In this document: positions 33,526-50,842 of the stretch, in pieces
Position numbering within the stretch: position 1 is the stretch's first letter
Layout of the letters: each line of letters begins with the position of its first letter
From: Hyperoplus lanceolatus
Taxonomy: Eukaryota; Chordata; Actinopteri; Uranoscopiformes; Ammodytidae
Length of the DNA stretch: 64,000 bases
Direction: 5' to 3'
NCBI GenBank assembly: GCA_026929865.2
Contig: CM049398.1
Span: forward strand, 17,335,501-17,399,500
Translations under genes and position numbers: made by a program
The notes under the pieces: model-generated
Database searches by the model: none
Seen by the model: the letters and a program-made list of their open reading frames with translations, nothing else
What the model was told of the DNA's origin: nothing

Positions 33526-36500
33526 GTTTCTTGGCCCCCTCTGCTTGTGTCTGCCTGTCACGCGATTGACAGTTGCCTTGTTATTTGCTGGAGCGACCCT
33601 AAGGTGGGGGAGAAATTAGAACCATTTGTTTTGATGTAACGGATCGCCCCTGCATGATGCAAACACTGCAGAAAAATGTCCATGCCAGAAAGCAAATTGC
33701 AAATATAAACAAAAATCAAGATTCATTATTGTTGATTAATTGTTTAACCTTACAGTAAGGAAAACATGTTGAGCTATGCCCAAAAGCCACAGCACTCTGC
33801 CTATGCCATCTAGTGCTGGGAACTCGACACAGCAGGCCCTTACTTACTATATGTGCCAGCCTCCACACACCTCTGTATGGCCGTCGCTCTCACTGCCACG
33901 TCTTTAATGAATGACCTGCAGGAGGCGCCCTGTGCCAGAGATACTATCTGCTCCTCTGGCAGCTGCTTTGTTTAGAAAAGGAAGCTATTAAAATGTCTTT
34001 AACTGAGAAACTAAAGTCCTGGGGCAGAAGGGGATGTTGGGGGGAGGGAGCAAAAAAAAAAGACAGGAGATGAGGTGGAGAATAAGGGAGAGAGGAAGTT
34101 GGTGAGAAGCAACTGCCGGGATGAGTTGGATATTGTTAAAATTTCCATTCATTCGCTTTAGAGTCCCTCCACTCTTAAAATTCAACTACACTCCCCCAAA
34201 CAACAGCAACCAGCTTCACCTTTTTTCCCTGTCCATCCATCTAACCTGCCCCTTTTTCCTTACTGCGTTTGTGTTCCCTTTTTTGTTACAATGCAGGGGG
34301 ATCCAAAAACAAAATGCAGATGGTGCACACACAGCTTGGTTAATAGGGATATAGTATCTGTGGAACTTGAATGAACTGGCTTTGGACAATTAGGAAGCCT
34401 AATAATAATCAAAATAGAAAACCTGACAGGAGAAGCTTTAAATAATCAGTTATCAGTAGGTGGGTAATTGGAAGCAGGTACTACTTAAATAACTTAAATA
34501 ATAATTAAAAAGGTTGGCTGTATGTATTGGAAAAGGAGTGAAATGTAATTGATTGTGTTTGTTGTTTAAGTTATGGAGGCATAAGAAAAACAAGAATCCA
34601 AGTGTTATTGATCTTCTCTGTTAAACATGCCTTATAGCTTGGAATAAAAGGCCATAGCATACATAAACAATACTAAAGAATCACTAACTGACACCCATCC
34701 ACCTGCCTGTTTGGTTTGGTTTCAGCATTGACACACACATGTGTAAACATGCTTAGGAACAGAAAAGATGTGGCCTGTGTGAGATAGGAAAAGCACAAGA
34801 CTGGTATCGTTTAGCTGCAGCAGTCATTCTGCAGCGGCAACAAACACACACAGTTACTGTACTGTCACACAGTTGGTGACTAATTAATTCACTCTCCCAC
34901 GTGGCATCTCTCCACATCTCCCCGCTTTTCTCTCCTCCCTTCCTCCCCCATTCCCCCACTTTACGTCCCGTAGCAGGCCTCAGCAGTCAGGCACAGAATG
35001 GCTGAGGTCACTGGCTTCTTGCTTCATGGGCTCTGCAATAAATATTTACGCTTATATGTATTCTGCGAATACATGAGCTTGTAAAGCTTTTTTGGAGCAA
35101 GATGTGCCTCGGTGGATGTGATTGATGACAAACACAGATAGCGTCAAAGTGTCCACTCAAGCTAACAGGTAAGGTGTATAAGGTAATAACGGCAAACAGA
35201 ATAAAAAAGAGACGCTTCTTTTATCGCGATTTTTTCGTTTGAGACAGAGAGAATATTAATTAGAAACAGAACAAAAAGGGGGCTTCCTGCACAGGGGAGG
35301 GAAGGTTTTGCCGGTATCAATCCGTCCGTCAAAACCTGATATGGCTGGATTTAGCAACATAATAAATAGTCCAGTACACTAGTCGTGATTACCCTAGTCT
35401 CCTCACTGCTATAGCGATCCATTGCTTCTCTGTGATCTTTATCTGGGGGCCATTTACACAGCTGTTATGCCTCTCCTGTTTCCTGTCCAGGTAAGACAGT
35501 TTTCCAACCAACAGCGCAGTTCACTGACTGCTTTACTGCCGGCCAAGCAAAACTCTGAGCCAAAAAAAAAACCCAAGCTCTCCTCCACGTCCACTCCATG
35601 TCTGAGCCTCTGACACTCGGAAACCGTAACTATTCCTTGAGCAATTACCCCTAATGATTTCTGTTTCCTGTAACTCTGTTAGCCTGAAAAAAATGTGGCC
35701 TCGCTTTGAACTTGCCACAATCATCCCTAAATCAGGACCAAGAGCCAATATTTACTTTGTTGCAGACATGCCAGAGACACATGCCGCCACAATGGATACT
35801 ATGGTTATGAGCTTACTATGGTTATGAGCGGTTACATTAGCCTCATTCCATGCCTGTGTGAAGGAATAAATCATAAAGACTTTATGCCAACCACCCCCCT
35901 CCCCCCTCCCCAATCTACACCATCACAGTACAGAAAAAGCCCACACTACGATGCAGAGTTTGCAATAAATCATTCAGTCATAAGGCCTCTGTATGACACC
36001 TACACGAAGCCTTCATGTGACCCCTGTGTAACCTCCACCCCAGCGCTAACAATCTACCAGACCCACTCAGCAAAAAGCTCCCTCTCCCCGAGGTCCCAGT
36101 TTAGACTGAGGACGCAGCTGGTCTGAAGACTTTTCCTCGTGCGCTTTTATATGCATTATCATTCCGTACCTCCCCCCCCACCCTATTCCCTCGACAATTT
36201 AGGGACTCAACATCCCGCCTCTGTCTCCCTCTCTACTGCCTTCCAAACGGTTATTTCTTTTGCAGATCCCCTTTCAGACTTTTTGGCTGCCATTCGGGGG
36301 AACACAACATTGATGTACGCACACATAAAGAGAAACAGTCAGAGTCAGATATATATATACGTGCACACCGAGCCAACGCGCAGACCCCTATAGAAAAGGC
36401 CTTAAATCAAAAGGCAGAAAAAGTGAAAGCAGAAATACGACAGGGCGCCAACTCCCCTAACATGACAGGCAACCTTTACTGTACTACCTTCACTTATCAT

Positions 36501-36755
36501 ATTTGCCTGTTTGTATATCAGTGCATATATTTCCTTCCTCGTGTTGACTCACATCTCTTTGTCCTGTTAAATTACACAGGATGACCCGTTTACACGTTTC
36601 AGGAAACACAGTTATTGACTTTCATTGCCGAGGGTTGGATGAAAAAGATCGACCATGTTCATGTCTGTAGGCTGAATATGAAGCTACAGTCAGCAACTGT
36701 TTAGCTTAGCTTGGCTTAGTTTAGTCCACCTTGTTGTAAAGACCTAAAACATAAA
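26069..36755. other. intron 1, long unassigned segment
   Basis: This is about 10.7 kb of mostly unique sequence without an exon I can support. Low-complexity features are CA tracts at 28519-28562 and 28661-28775 (the latter with regular CGCACA units), a GA tract at about 30432-30474 and a short CA tract at about 33505-33525. Confidence 0.6.
28519..28775. repeat. two (CA)n tracts, the second with CGCACA units
   Basis: A pure CA run lies at 28519-28562. After about 100 bp there is a run starting with repeated CGCACA hexamers (about 28661-28710) that continues as pure CA to about 28775. Confidence 0.9.
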
Positions 36756-36880
36756 GGGCCAGTTTCACAGACACAGATTAAGCCAAGTCCTGGACTAAAT
36801 AAAATTTTGAATGGAGATTGTCCATTGAAAATACAATTTAGTCGAGGACTTGGCTTAATCCATGTCTGTGAAACTGGCCC
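36756..36880. mobile_element. 125-bp hairpin MITE (Harbinger-like ends)
   Basis: The element is almost entirely one inverted repeat. It starts GGGCCAGTTTCACAGACA and ends TGTCTGTGAAACTGGCCC, with about 50-bp arms and a short AT-rich centre. AAA lies on both sides and may be a 3-bp target duplication. The GGGCC start and 3-bp target suggest a Harbinger-type MITE. It would form a long RNA hairpin in the dock10 pre-mRNA. Confidence 0.85.
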
Positions 36881-36883
36881 AAA

Positions 36884-43468
<6,585 letters not shown>

Positions 43469-43480
43469 AGAGAAGATGTA

Positions 43481-43703
43481 GTCTGGCTTGACCACTCCCG
43501 CCAGCGTCTATTAAGCGCTGGCGTCGGCAAACAACGCTACGCCTCCATTGGCTGCTTCCCGGGGTTAGCCCCGCCGTAGATGATTGTGATTGGTTTAAAT
43601 AAATAAAAACAGGCCAGCCCAGTTTCCCCCCGAATAGACGGCTCTAAACGGAGTGCTTCCAGACCATACTACTTGCTGTAGTTTGGTCTGGCTTTGCGAG
43701 ACT
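43481..43703. mobile_element. 223-bp insertion flanked by 12-bp direct repeats
   Basis: The sequence AGAGAAGATGTA occurs at 43469-43480 and again at 43704-43715, bounding a GC-richer insert. The insert begins GTCTGGCTTGACCA and ends TCTGGCTTTGCGAGACT, and it contains small perfect hairpins such as CGGGG-CCCCG. A 12-bp duplication is longer than cut-and-paste DNA elements usually make and would suit a retroposed sequence. No poly(A) tail or tRNA box is evident. The family is unknown. Confidence 0.6.
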
Positions 43704-43966
43704 AGAGAAGATGTAATGGAAAACATCCCTTGGTCGCTGAAGCAACAAACCAAAAACTCACCCACCATTACATCCCTTCATACTTCTATCTATCTACCCT
43801 TCCAAGCTCCCTGCATAGTTGAGGATGGGTGGGCTGACCAATTTTATGAGAAACAGTGAAGTAGTCAGAAAGAAAGCAGTGATTGCTTTCGCAGAGCAGC
43901 TCATCAGAGGAAAAATGCAGCATGCATGCACCAGGGGGATTTAGCAGGTATGCTGTACACTTGCGG

Positions 43967-43969
<3 letters not shown>

Positions 43970-44012
<43 letters not shown>

Positions 44013-44044
44013 CACACACACACACACACATACACACACACACG
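43970..44044. repeat. (CA)n microsatellite
   Basis: About 75 bp of CA with single interruptions (CAACA and CATACA) lie in dock10 intron 1. Confidence 0.95.
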
Positions 44045-44441
44045 TTGCTCATGCAGAGCAGCGGGGCAGGAAAGAAACAGAGAAAAAAGTGTGTCAAAAG
44101 CGACTTAAATATAGAAAAATCTGAATAAGTGAAGGCATCATGCAGGGATGGGGAGGAGGGTCAGTTAAAAGAGGGTGGGGGAGGTTGTGATGGCGTTAAG
44201 TGAATGAGGGAAACTGGCTATGAAAAATGAGCGAGGGGTCAGTGAGAGAGAGAGGGAGAAAAAGAAACAGGCTCACGCTTCGTTGACTGTTATGCCATAG
44301 GGCCTGATTCTGCTGACCTGGTTTCTTTCACCAAACAAAGGCGATGCATTATTGCACTCATACAGAAAAAAAAAACTCCACAATGCCCATGGACATTTAC
44401 ACACCCACTTAACCCAAACCAGCGCACACAGGCGTTATATA

Positions 44442-46040
44442 CACTCAACAAAAATATAAACGCAACACTTTTGTTTTTGCTCCCATTTTTCATGAGATGG
44501 ATCTAAAATTCATTCCAGATACACAATATTACCATTTCTCTCAAACATTGTTCACAAATCTGTCTAAATGTGTGATAGTGAGCACTTCTGCTTTGCTGAG
44601 ATAATCCATCCCACCTCACAGGTGTGCCACATCAAGATGCTGATCTGACATCATGATTAGTGCACAGGTGTGCCTTAGACTGTCCACAATAAAAGGCCAC
44701 TCTGAAATGTGCATTTTTTTGCTTTATTGGGGGTCTGGGGACTCAGAACCAGTCAGTATCTTGTGTGACCACCATTTGCCTCATGCAGTGCAACACATCT
44801 TCTTCGCATAGAGTTTATCAGATTGTCAATTGTGGCCTGTGGAATGTTGGTCCACTCCTCTTCAATGGCTGTGCGAAGTTGCTGGATATTAGTGGGAAGT
44901 GGTGCATGCTGTCGTATACGCCGGTCAAGCACATCCCAAACATGCTCAATGGGTGACATGTCCGGTGAGTATGCTGGCCATGCAAGAACTGGGACATTTT
45001 CAGCTTCCAAGAATTGTGTACAGATCCTTGCAACATGGGGCCATGCATTATCTTGCTGAAACGTGAGGTGATGTTCATGGATGTATGGCACAACAATGGG
45101 CCTCAGGATCTCATCACGGTATCTCTGTGCATTCAAAATGCCATCAATAAAATGCACCTGTGTTCTTCGTCCATAACAGATGCCTGCCCATACCATAACC
45201 CCACCACCACCATGGGCCACTCGATCCACAACATTGACATCAGCAAAGCGCTCACCCACACGACGCCACACACTCTGTCTGCCATCTGCCCTGAACAATG
45301 TAAACCGAGATTAATCCGTGAAGAGAACACCTCTCAAACGCCCCAGACGCCATCGAATGTGAGCATGTGAATGTGAGCATTTGCCCACTCAAGTCTGTTA
45401 CGGCGACGAACTGGAGTCAGGTCAAGACCCTGATGAGGACGACGAGCATGCAGTTGAGCTTCCCTGAGACGGTTTCTGACAGTTTGTGCAGAAATTGTTT
45501 GGTTATGCAAACCAATTGTTTCAGCAGCTGTCTCAGTGGCTGGTCTCAGACGATCTTGGAGGTGAACCTGCTGGATGTGGAGGTCCTGGGCTGGTGTGGT
45601 TACACGTGGTCTGCGGTGGATGTACTGCCATATTCTCTGAAACGCCTTTGGAGACGGCTTATGGTGGAGAAATGAACATTCAATGCACGAGCAACAGATC
45701 TGGTTGACTTTCCTGCTGTCAGCATGCCAATTGCACGCTCCCTCAATGCTTGTGGCATCTGTGGCATTTTGCTGTGAGACAAAACTGCACATTTCAGGGT
45801 AGCCTTTTATTGTGGACAGTCTAAGGCACACCTGTGCACTAATCATGATGTCAGATCAGCATCTTGATGTGGCACACCTGTGAGGTGGGATGGATTATCT
45901 CAGCAAAGCAGAAGTGCTCACTATCACACATTTGGACAGATTTGTGAACAAAGTTTGAGAGAAATGGTAATATTGTGTATCTGTGTATTGTGTAATTTTA
46001 GATCTTTAAGTCCATCTCATGAAAAATGGGAGCAAAAACA
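44442..46040 (-). mobile_element. Tc1/mariner element, near full length, inactive
   Basis: The left end starts CACTCAACAAAAATATAAAC after a TA dinucleotide, the Tc1 target. Long imperfect inverted repeats of about 260-270 bp (44442-44712 and about 45786-46040) enclose a transposase frame on the minus strand. The right end stops at GGGAGCAAAAACA and lacks the outermost 33 bp seen in the second copy at 60893, so the element cannot have an intact right terminus. The second copy in this window confirms the true ends. Confidence 0.92.
44753..45767 (-). pseudogene. Tc1-like transposase, broken by two frameshifts and a stop
   Basis: The product would cut and paste its own DNA using an N-terminal helix-turn-helix and a DDE catalytic domain. 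The HTH region (RSVARALNVHFSTISRLQRRF, about 45610-45700) and catalytic motifs FQQDNAWPH and SPDMSPIEHVWD are visible in the family order. The frame breaks near 45615-45625 by a small deletion. It breaks again near 45355-45380, where a 14-bp segment is tandemly duplicated. A TAA (45313-45311) replaces the Glu expected directly after the first catalytic Asp in LFTD. The gene is dead. Confidence 0.92.
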
Positions 46041-47673
46041 ATAAAAAAGCATAGCTGGTGGATACTGTAAAGACATTAAGAAACTCAAAAACCTCTTGCT
46101 TCAGGCTGAAATACATGTGTATAATGACAAACCATCTCTTGTTTACTATCAGTTCTTTTTTTAAAAACATTGACCTAAGTTGGAGGGCTTTGGGGCAAGG
46201 CAGTAAAGCTCATTGGTACAGTACTGTAACCAGTGTATCGGTGTTCTTAATGATACCAACACAAGGTGACCCACCAGTCAATGTGTACATCCCACAAAGG
46301 AATCAATAAACACTTTTCATTGGTACTCCATTTGGAGACAAGACAAATGCATTACGTCAGCAGACTAATACTCCTAAGGCATGTGCTATTCTATCATATT
46401 GTGTTCTACTCAGCTGACCCGGGATCAATGGTAACATCTGGCTGCTCATAAAATGTCAATTTTCCAGGAATACCCTATAGAAAAATAAGAAGCAAAGTTT
46501 CATTGGTTGGGGGAGAATTCAATTATTTCCCATTTTAATCTCGTAATCTGCCAATTGAAATAAAATAAACTGCAAGAATGTCCCTTCTTTATTCCAATCA
46601 ATTCTCACTGCAATCTGTTCTTCCTGTGTCCCACTGACACACTACACCAGAGTAAATAGGATGTAGAGTAGCAGCAAAGAGAGTAGAGTGACCTTTCTCT
46701 GTATTTTAAACTCTACAGAATGGACACACACACACGCACGCGCAAAATGTAAGGTAAGGGATTTGTCCTCTGCCAGCTGAATGAAAATGGACAGCATCAA
46801 AACCCAAATCCTTGCCCTTGCGCGTGTTGTGCGCGTACATGCATGCGAGTGGATGTTTTTCTTTTTTTTCTCTGGATTGCCCCGCCTCCTCCTACTACTA
46901 CCTTATGTCAATCAGAGCCTCTCATTACGATTCACAATTCACGGTAATAAAAAAGCCTGCTCGCAGATATAATTAAAAAAAGCAAGCCCAGTATAGTTAG
47001 CAGTGGCAATAATAGGCTAATTCATCTCCTACTCTCCCCTTCCTCTGTTCCTCCCTCCATCTTTCCTGGTGTGTCTGTGTTCACCGCTGTGCAGATGTAG
47101 GCTAAACCGCTGCCTGTGACATGCCGCATGCCTCCCACTATACCAAGCAGCTACTGCATTTCATTCACATCAGCCGGCCACACTGAAATATACTCCGACC
47201 CACAGGGGATCTCGATAAGCTCTATGACTTTATAGCCACATTACCAGCCAATTGGGCGGTCTATTTTTTCAATTGTGCCTATCGCTGGATCTACGGGGCA
47301 TTATAGCCTATAGCCTATCTGTTTAGGCTATAGGCTGTATTGAATTGTTCCCCTCCTGCAGTATCAATGGAAATGCAGAGGCTGAAGAGCACTGCTGCAC
47401 TGCTCATCCATTGCAAGGAAAGATGCAACATGAATGTCAATGTCAGGTCTTGCCAGAGCCACGGTGCAGAGGTGCGTGCCTCTGATAGCGGCAGATGTAT
47501 TTAACCAAAAATCTAATTTAGCTCCAGATGTAGAGAGCTTTTAGGGTCCCGGCGTTCAGAAATCGCAACAGTAAATTATTCGGGCCCACAGGTGGTGATG
47601 TGTTTTGTTATCTCTCTCCCCACTACCGACAGATTCTGACGATGCATTGGCCTACTACGGGTCGTCTACTCAC
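46041..47673. other. intron 1, segment before exon 1 donor
   Basis: This is unique-looking sequence with a CACACGCACGCGC tract at about 46723-46743 and a perfect 13-bp stem hairpin at 47305-47336. CpG density rises towards exon 1. No other coding exon is supported. Confidence 0.6.
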
Positions 47674-47781
47674 CGTAACTGCGGAGTGTCTGACTGCGTT
47701 GCACGCTGTCTGCCGTATCTCCGCCGCGCTCCCCGGTTTCAGCAGGTTCTTGGTGAATCTCCGGGTCGATTCGGTTGCCAT
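47674..47781 (-). CDS. dock10: dock10 exon 1 (start codon, residues 1-36)
   Basis: The ATG at 47781-47779 lies in a good Kozak context, with G at -3 and G at +4. The exon encodes MATESTRRFTKNLLKPGSAA followed by EIRQTACNAVRHSAVT and ends at an ACG|GTGAGT donor in phase 0. The RRFT-LL-PG-AAE pattern is the conserved start of DOCK9/10/11 proteins and is closest to DOCK10. An in-frame TTG further upstream (47814) has no support as a start. Confidence 0.92.
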
Positions 47782-47960
47782 CTCCTCATCTGAGCGGCCA
47801 CCGAGCACTATCAACCTGGTCGCTTCTTCTGCTGCAGTCAGACCTGGCCCTCGCTCCTAACATGAGCCGAGCGAGAGACTGGTGTTTACACAGACTCACA
47901 CATTGACGCACACACGTTTCACACATACACACACACACAACACAGACGCGCATACATACA
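47782..47960 (-). promoter_or_regulatory. dock10: dock10 5' UTR and likely promoter-proximal region
   Basis: This is the sequence just upstream of the dock10 start codon. The stretch from about 47640 to 47880, across exon 1, is visibly richer in CpG than its surroundings, as expected for a CpG-type promoter without a TATA box. I see no clear TATA box or single initiator, so the transcription start cannot be placed. A CA-rich tract at about 47919-47940 lies within it. The call rests on position and base composition only. Confidence 0.45.
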
Positions 47961-48694
47961 CTGTCAGTCCACACACGCACAGTGCGGAGTGCAGAGGATG
48001 CTTGTGAGCTGAAATGATAGTCAAATTTTACTGAATCAAGACATACTTCCGGTGATCCCTTTCAAATTAAAATAAACTTCGCCATACCGAGTTAAAGAGA
48101 TCAGTGACTTAGAGTGGTGCATTTATTCTGAAGAGTAAAAGCATCAATAATTGCATCCCTTTGGCCAACTTGACATAGAAACAGAACCATAATTTTCATA
48201 GGACAAGTGTTGCTACTGATTTATTCCAAGCATTGAGCCTAATTAACATTCATTTAAAAACATGTTTCTAAATAATGCCACCTTATACTGAACCCAAATG
48301 TAGCCTATTTGCAGTCTATGGACCGATTCAGCATTCTACAATAAACAGCTAAACATCAGGGGTTTGAGGATATAGGCTACTTATAGGCCTACATCATCCA
48401 TCTCAAGGGGAGCTCTGAAATGTCAACTACTCATCAGCAGTCCAGTCACGAACAAGGAAGAATGGAGCAGCATTTACAGTGGTTAGAAGATGTTTGGAGA
48501 CACACATGCAATAGCGACACCTGGCGGTTTGAACACTGCACAGCTCTTTATAGTATCTAAAATTGAAACGTTTTAAAGGCTAGCCTATTTATGATCCATG
48601 CCTTCAGCACCAAACAAACTGAAAATAACTTACCTGGGTAAAACCTGATGATTCTGCTTCAGATTAACAGCATCAGTTTGCAATTTTCAAGTTA
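47961..48694. other. 5' flank of dock10
   Basis: This AT-rich, non-repetitive sequence lies upstream of the gene. I see no clear core-promoter element and no coding frame. Confidence 0.55.
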
Positions 48695-49757
48695 TACCTA
48701 GGGCCCCCTTTTATGGACATGGAGCGTTGTAAAAGGTTGTTCACCAAAAATGACATCTAGGACCTTCCACGATCACAACCTGGGTGGACAACCTTGTCAA
48801 CAAGCTGCTGGAAAGCTACAGCGTCGTGAATGGAGGTGAATGGGGATGGGCTAATGGGGAATTTTTTGAACTTATAGATATCATTATGAAACTTTGCCAG
48901 TTGATTACTGACATTAAAACAACAACTTTTTGTATTACAGTATTTTCGAAAACGTTTAAATAAATATGAAAAATCATCAATATCTTACTAATGATGCGTA
49001 CATTTGCATATCTGCAAAGCCCCAAAATCTAGATGTTGGAAGAAAACAAAGTCAATTTGTTTTTAAATTTTGAAAACAAAACAAGTGTCCAACTGCCTGA
49101 AGCCTTTCCTAATCACAGTTCAAATTTGATCAATAACCCATAGAAAATAAATTTTTTACACAGTTACATTTCATGTGCTATGGACCAAAAGTGTCCTTTT
49201 GGAGTCTCCAGCTGGTATTTTAGGAAACGGCTAGACATTCCCTTAGAAAAAACAGTGGAAAAAATTTATTTTCTATGGGTTATTGATCAAATTTGAACTG
49301 TGATTCGGAAAAGCTTCAGGCAGTTGGACACTCGTTTTGTTTTAAAATTTTAAAAACAAATTGACTCTGCTTTTGTCCAACATCTAGATTTTGGGGCTTT
49401 GCAGATATGCAAATTTACGCATTATTAGTAAGATAGATGATTTTTCATATTTATTCAAACTTTTTGGAAAATACTGTAATACAAAAAGTTGTTGTTTTAA
49501 TGTCAGTAATCAACTTGCAAAGTTTCATAATGATATCTATAAGTTTAAAAAATTCCCTATTAGCCCATCCCCATTCACTTAAACAGTGGTTCCGATTTGC
49601 TCTATGTCGGCCCCCTGTAGCGTTCCAGCAGCTAGTTGACCAGGTTGTCCACCCAGGTTGGGATCCTGGAAGGTCCTGGATATCATTTCTGGTGAACAAC
49701 CTTTTACAACGCTCCATGTCTGTTTTTTTAAAAATAGGGGTTTTGCCCCCTAGGTAT
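48695..49757. mobile_element. giant foldback element with arms of about 460-500 bp
   Basis: The left arm (48695 to about 49157) and right arm (about 49259-49757) are inverted repeats over nearly their whole length. For example, AACCTTTTACAACGCTCCATG in the right arm faces CATGGAGCGTTGTAAAAGGTT in the left. The termini mirror each other as ATACCTAGGG and CCCCTAGGTAT. The loop is only about 100 bp. Arms differ by scattered substitutions and small indels (about a 35-bp length difference), so it is not an assembly duplication. No transposase frame is present. Confidence 0.85.
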
Positions 49758-50779
49758 TAGGCCTAATTAAAAAAGTTTAAATGAAGACGCAGCTCCATAG
49801 ATGTAATCAAGCATGACTTGTAATCCAGTTATTCTTTCCTAGAAGCCTGGATTAACGCAAAATATTTATTCTCCAGTCATCTTTTTTATTTTCTCAAGTA
49901 TTAAGGACCTGCAATTACTGTTCTCCACCATACTTATTATTATTTATTTTGCCACATTTTTTAGCTCTACCTCCTCCTGCACCGTTATGCACAGAAATGC
50001 AAAAATGTCATAGAACGTGAGTTCCCACTCCACGGGGTGTCCTATTATCTTTTATTATTTTTTTTCTTTCTTGTCCCAGAGGGGGAATTAGGTTGCATTA
50101 CATTTTTACAAATATTTAGGAATAAGCAATATTTTAGAATGTCAAATAATAAGTTTACTATATATTGACTTACATAACACAATAAAATTATACAATTATA
50201 ATGTAAGAAGTAGGCCTATCTAAATGTGTAAATTATTACTACAATATACAATATTTACACATAATGAGCACTAAATTAACAATGATATAGCCTGATATGA
50301 TGTAGTGTTCATCCAAATCAAAACATGTGGCATTATAGTGAGATAGCCAACCCTGCAGGCCTACAAATGAATAGACCTGGGCTTTGTTGTCATGTGAATT
50401 AAAATAACATTTTACAAAAGCCTATCTCATAAATGAAATATCTCAGCAGCATAATGTAACCTATAGCCTACAGATTTTGTTTTTACCCTAGCCTATATCA
50501 AAATACCGTGTAAAAACAATAACCTTTTTTTGTCACATTATCAACATTTGCAATAAAAGGCTACATCTCTGCCCCATTATTAATAGTCTCGTTTGTCTGG
50601 GGGACAACGGCCAGACCCCCGCTATTAATGTGTCCCGCCCAATGTTGAAATGAAACCTAGCCCTTCATTTATTAATTAAAATGTGTTAATTACACATTAT
50701 TGGATGCAGACCAATACAATACATTGGCCACACGCTGGCCATTGAAATGATTTCAGTTTTTTCAATTGTTTTCCTTCGG

Positions 50780-50842
50780 CGGCCCTCAGTCCAATGTTGG
50801 GTTCCTAAATTGGCCCTCAGCCATCAAAAGTTTGAGAACCTC
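50780..50842. mobile_element. hAT-like terminal fragment
   Basis: The sequence GGCCCTCAGCCATCAAAAGT followed by TTGAGAACCTCTG resembles the common hAT (Charlie-type) terminus, which reads CAGxGGTTCTCAAACTTTT on the opposite strand. No matching second end was found nearby, so this is at best a fragment. Confidence 0.4.

Noticed and set aside
45014-45370. Plus-strand frames of about 70-118 codons over the Tc1 elements
   Set aside because: They are antisense shadows of the transposase, which reads on the minus strand with recognisable catalytic motifs.
47782-47814. In-frame extension of dock10 exon 1 upstream of the ATG at 47781
   Set aside because: It would need a TTG start. The ATG at 47781 has a strong Kozak context and aligns with the start of DOCK10 proteins.
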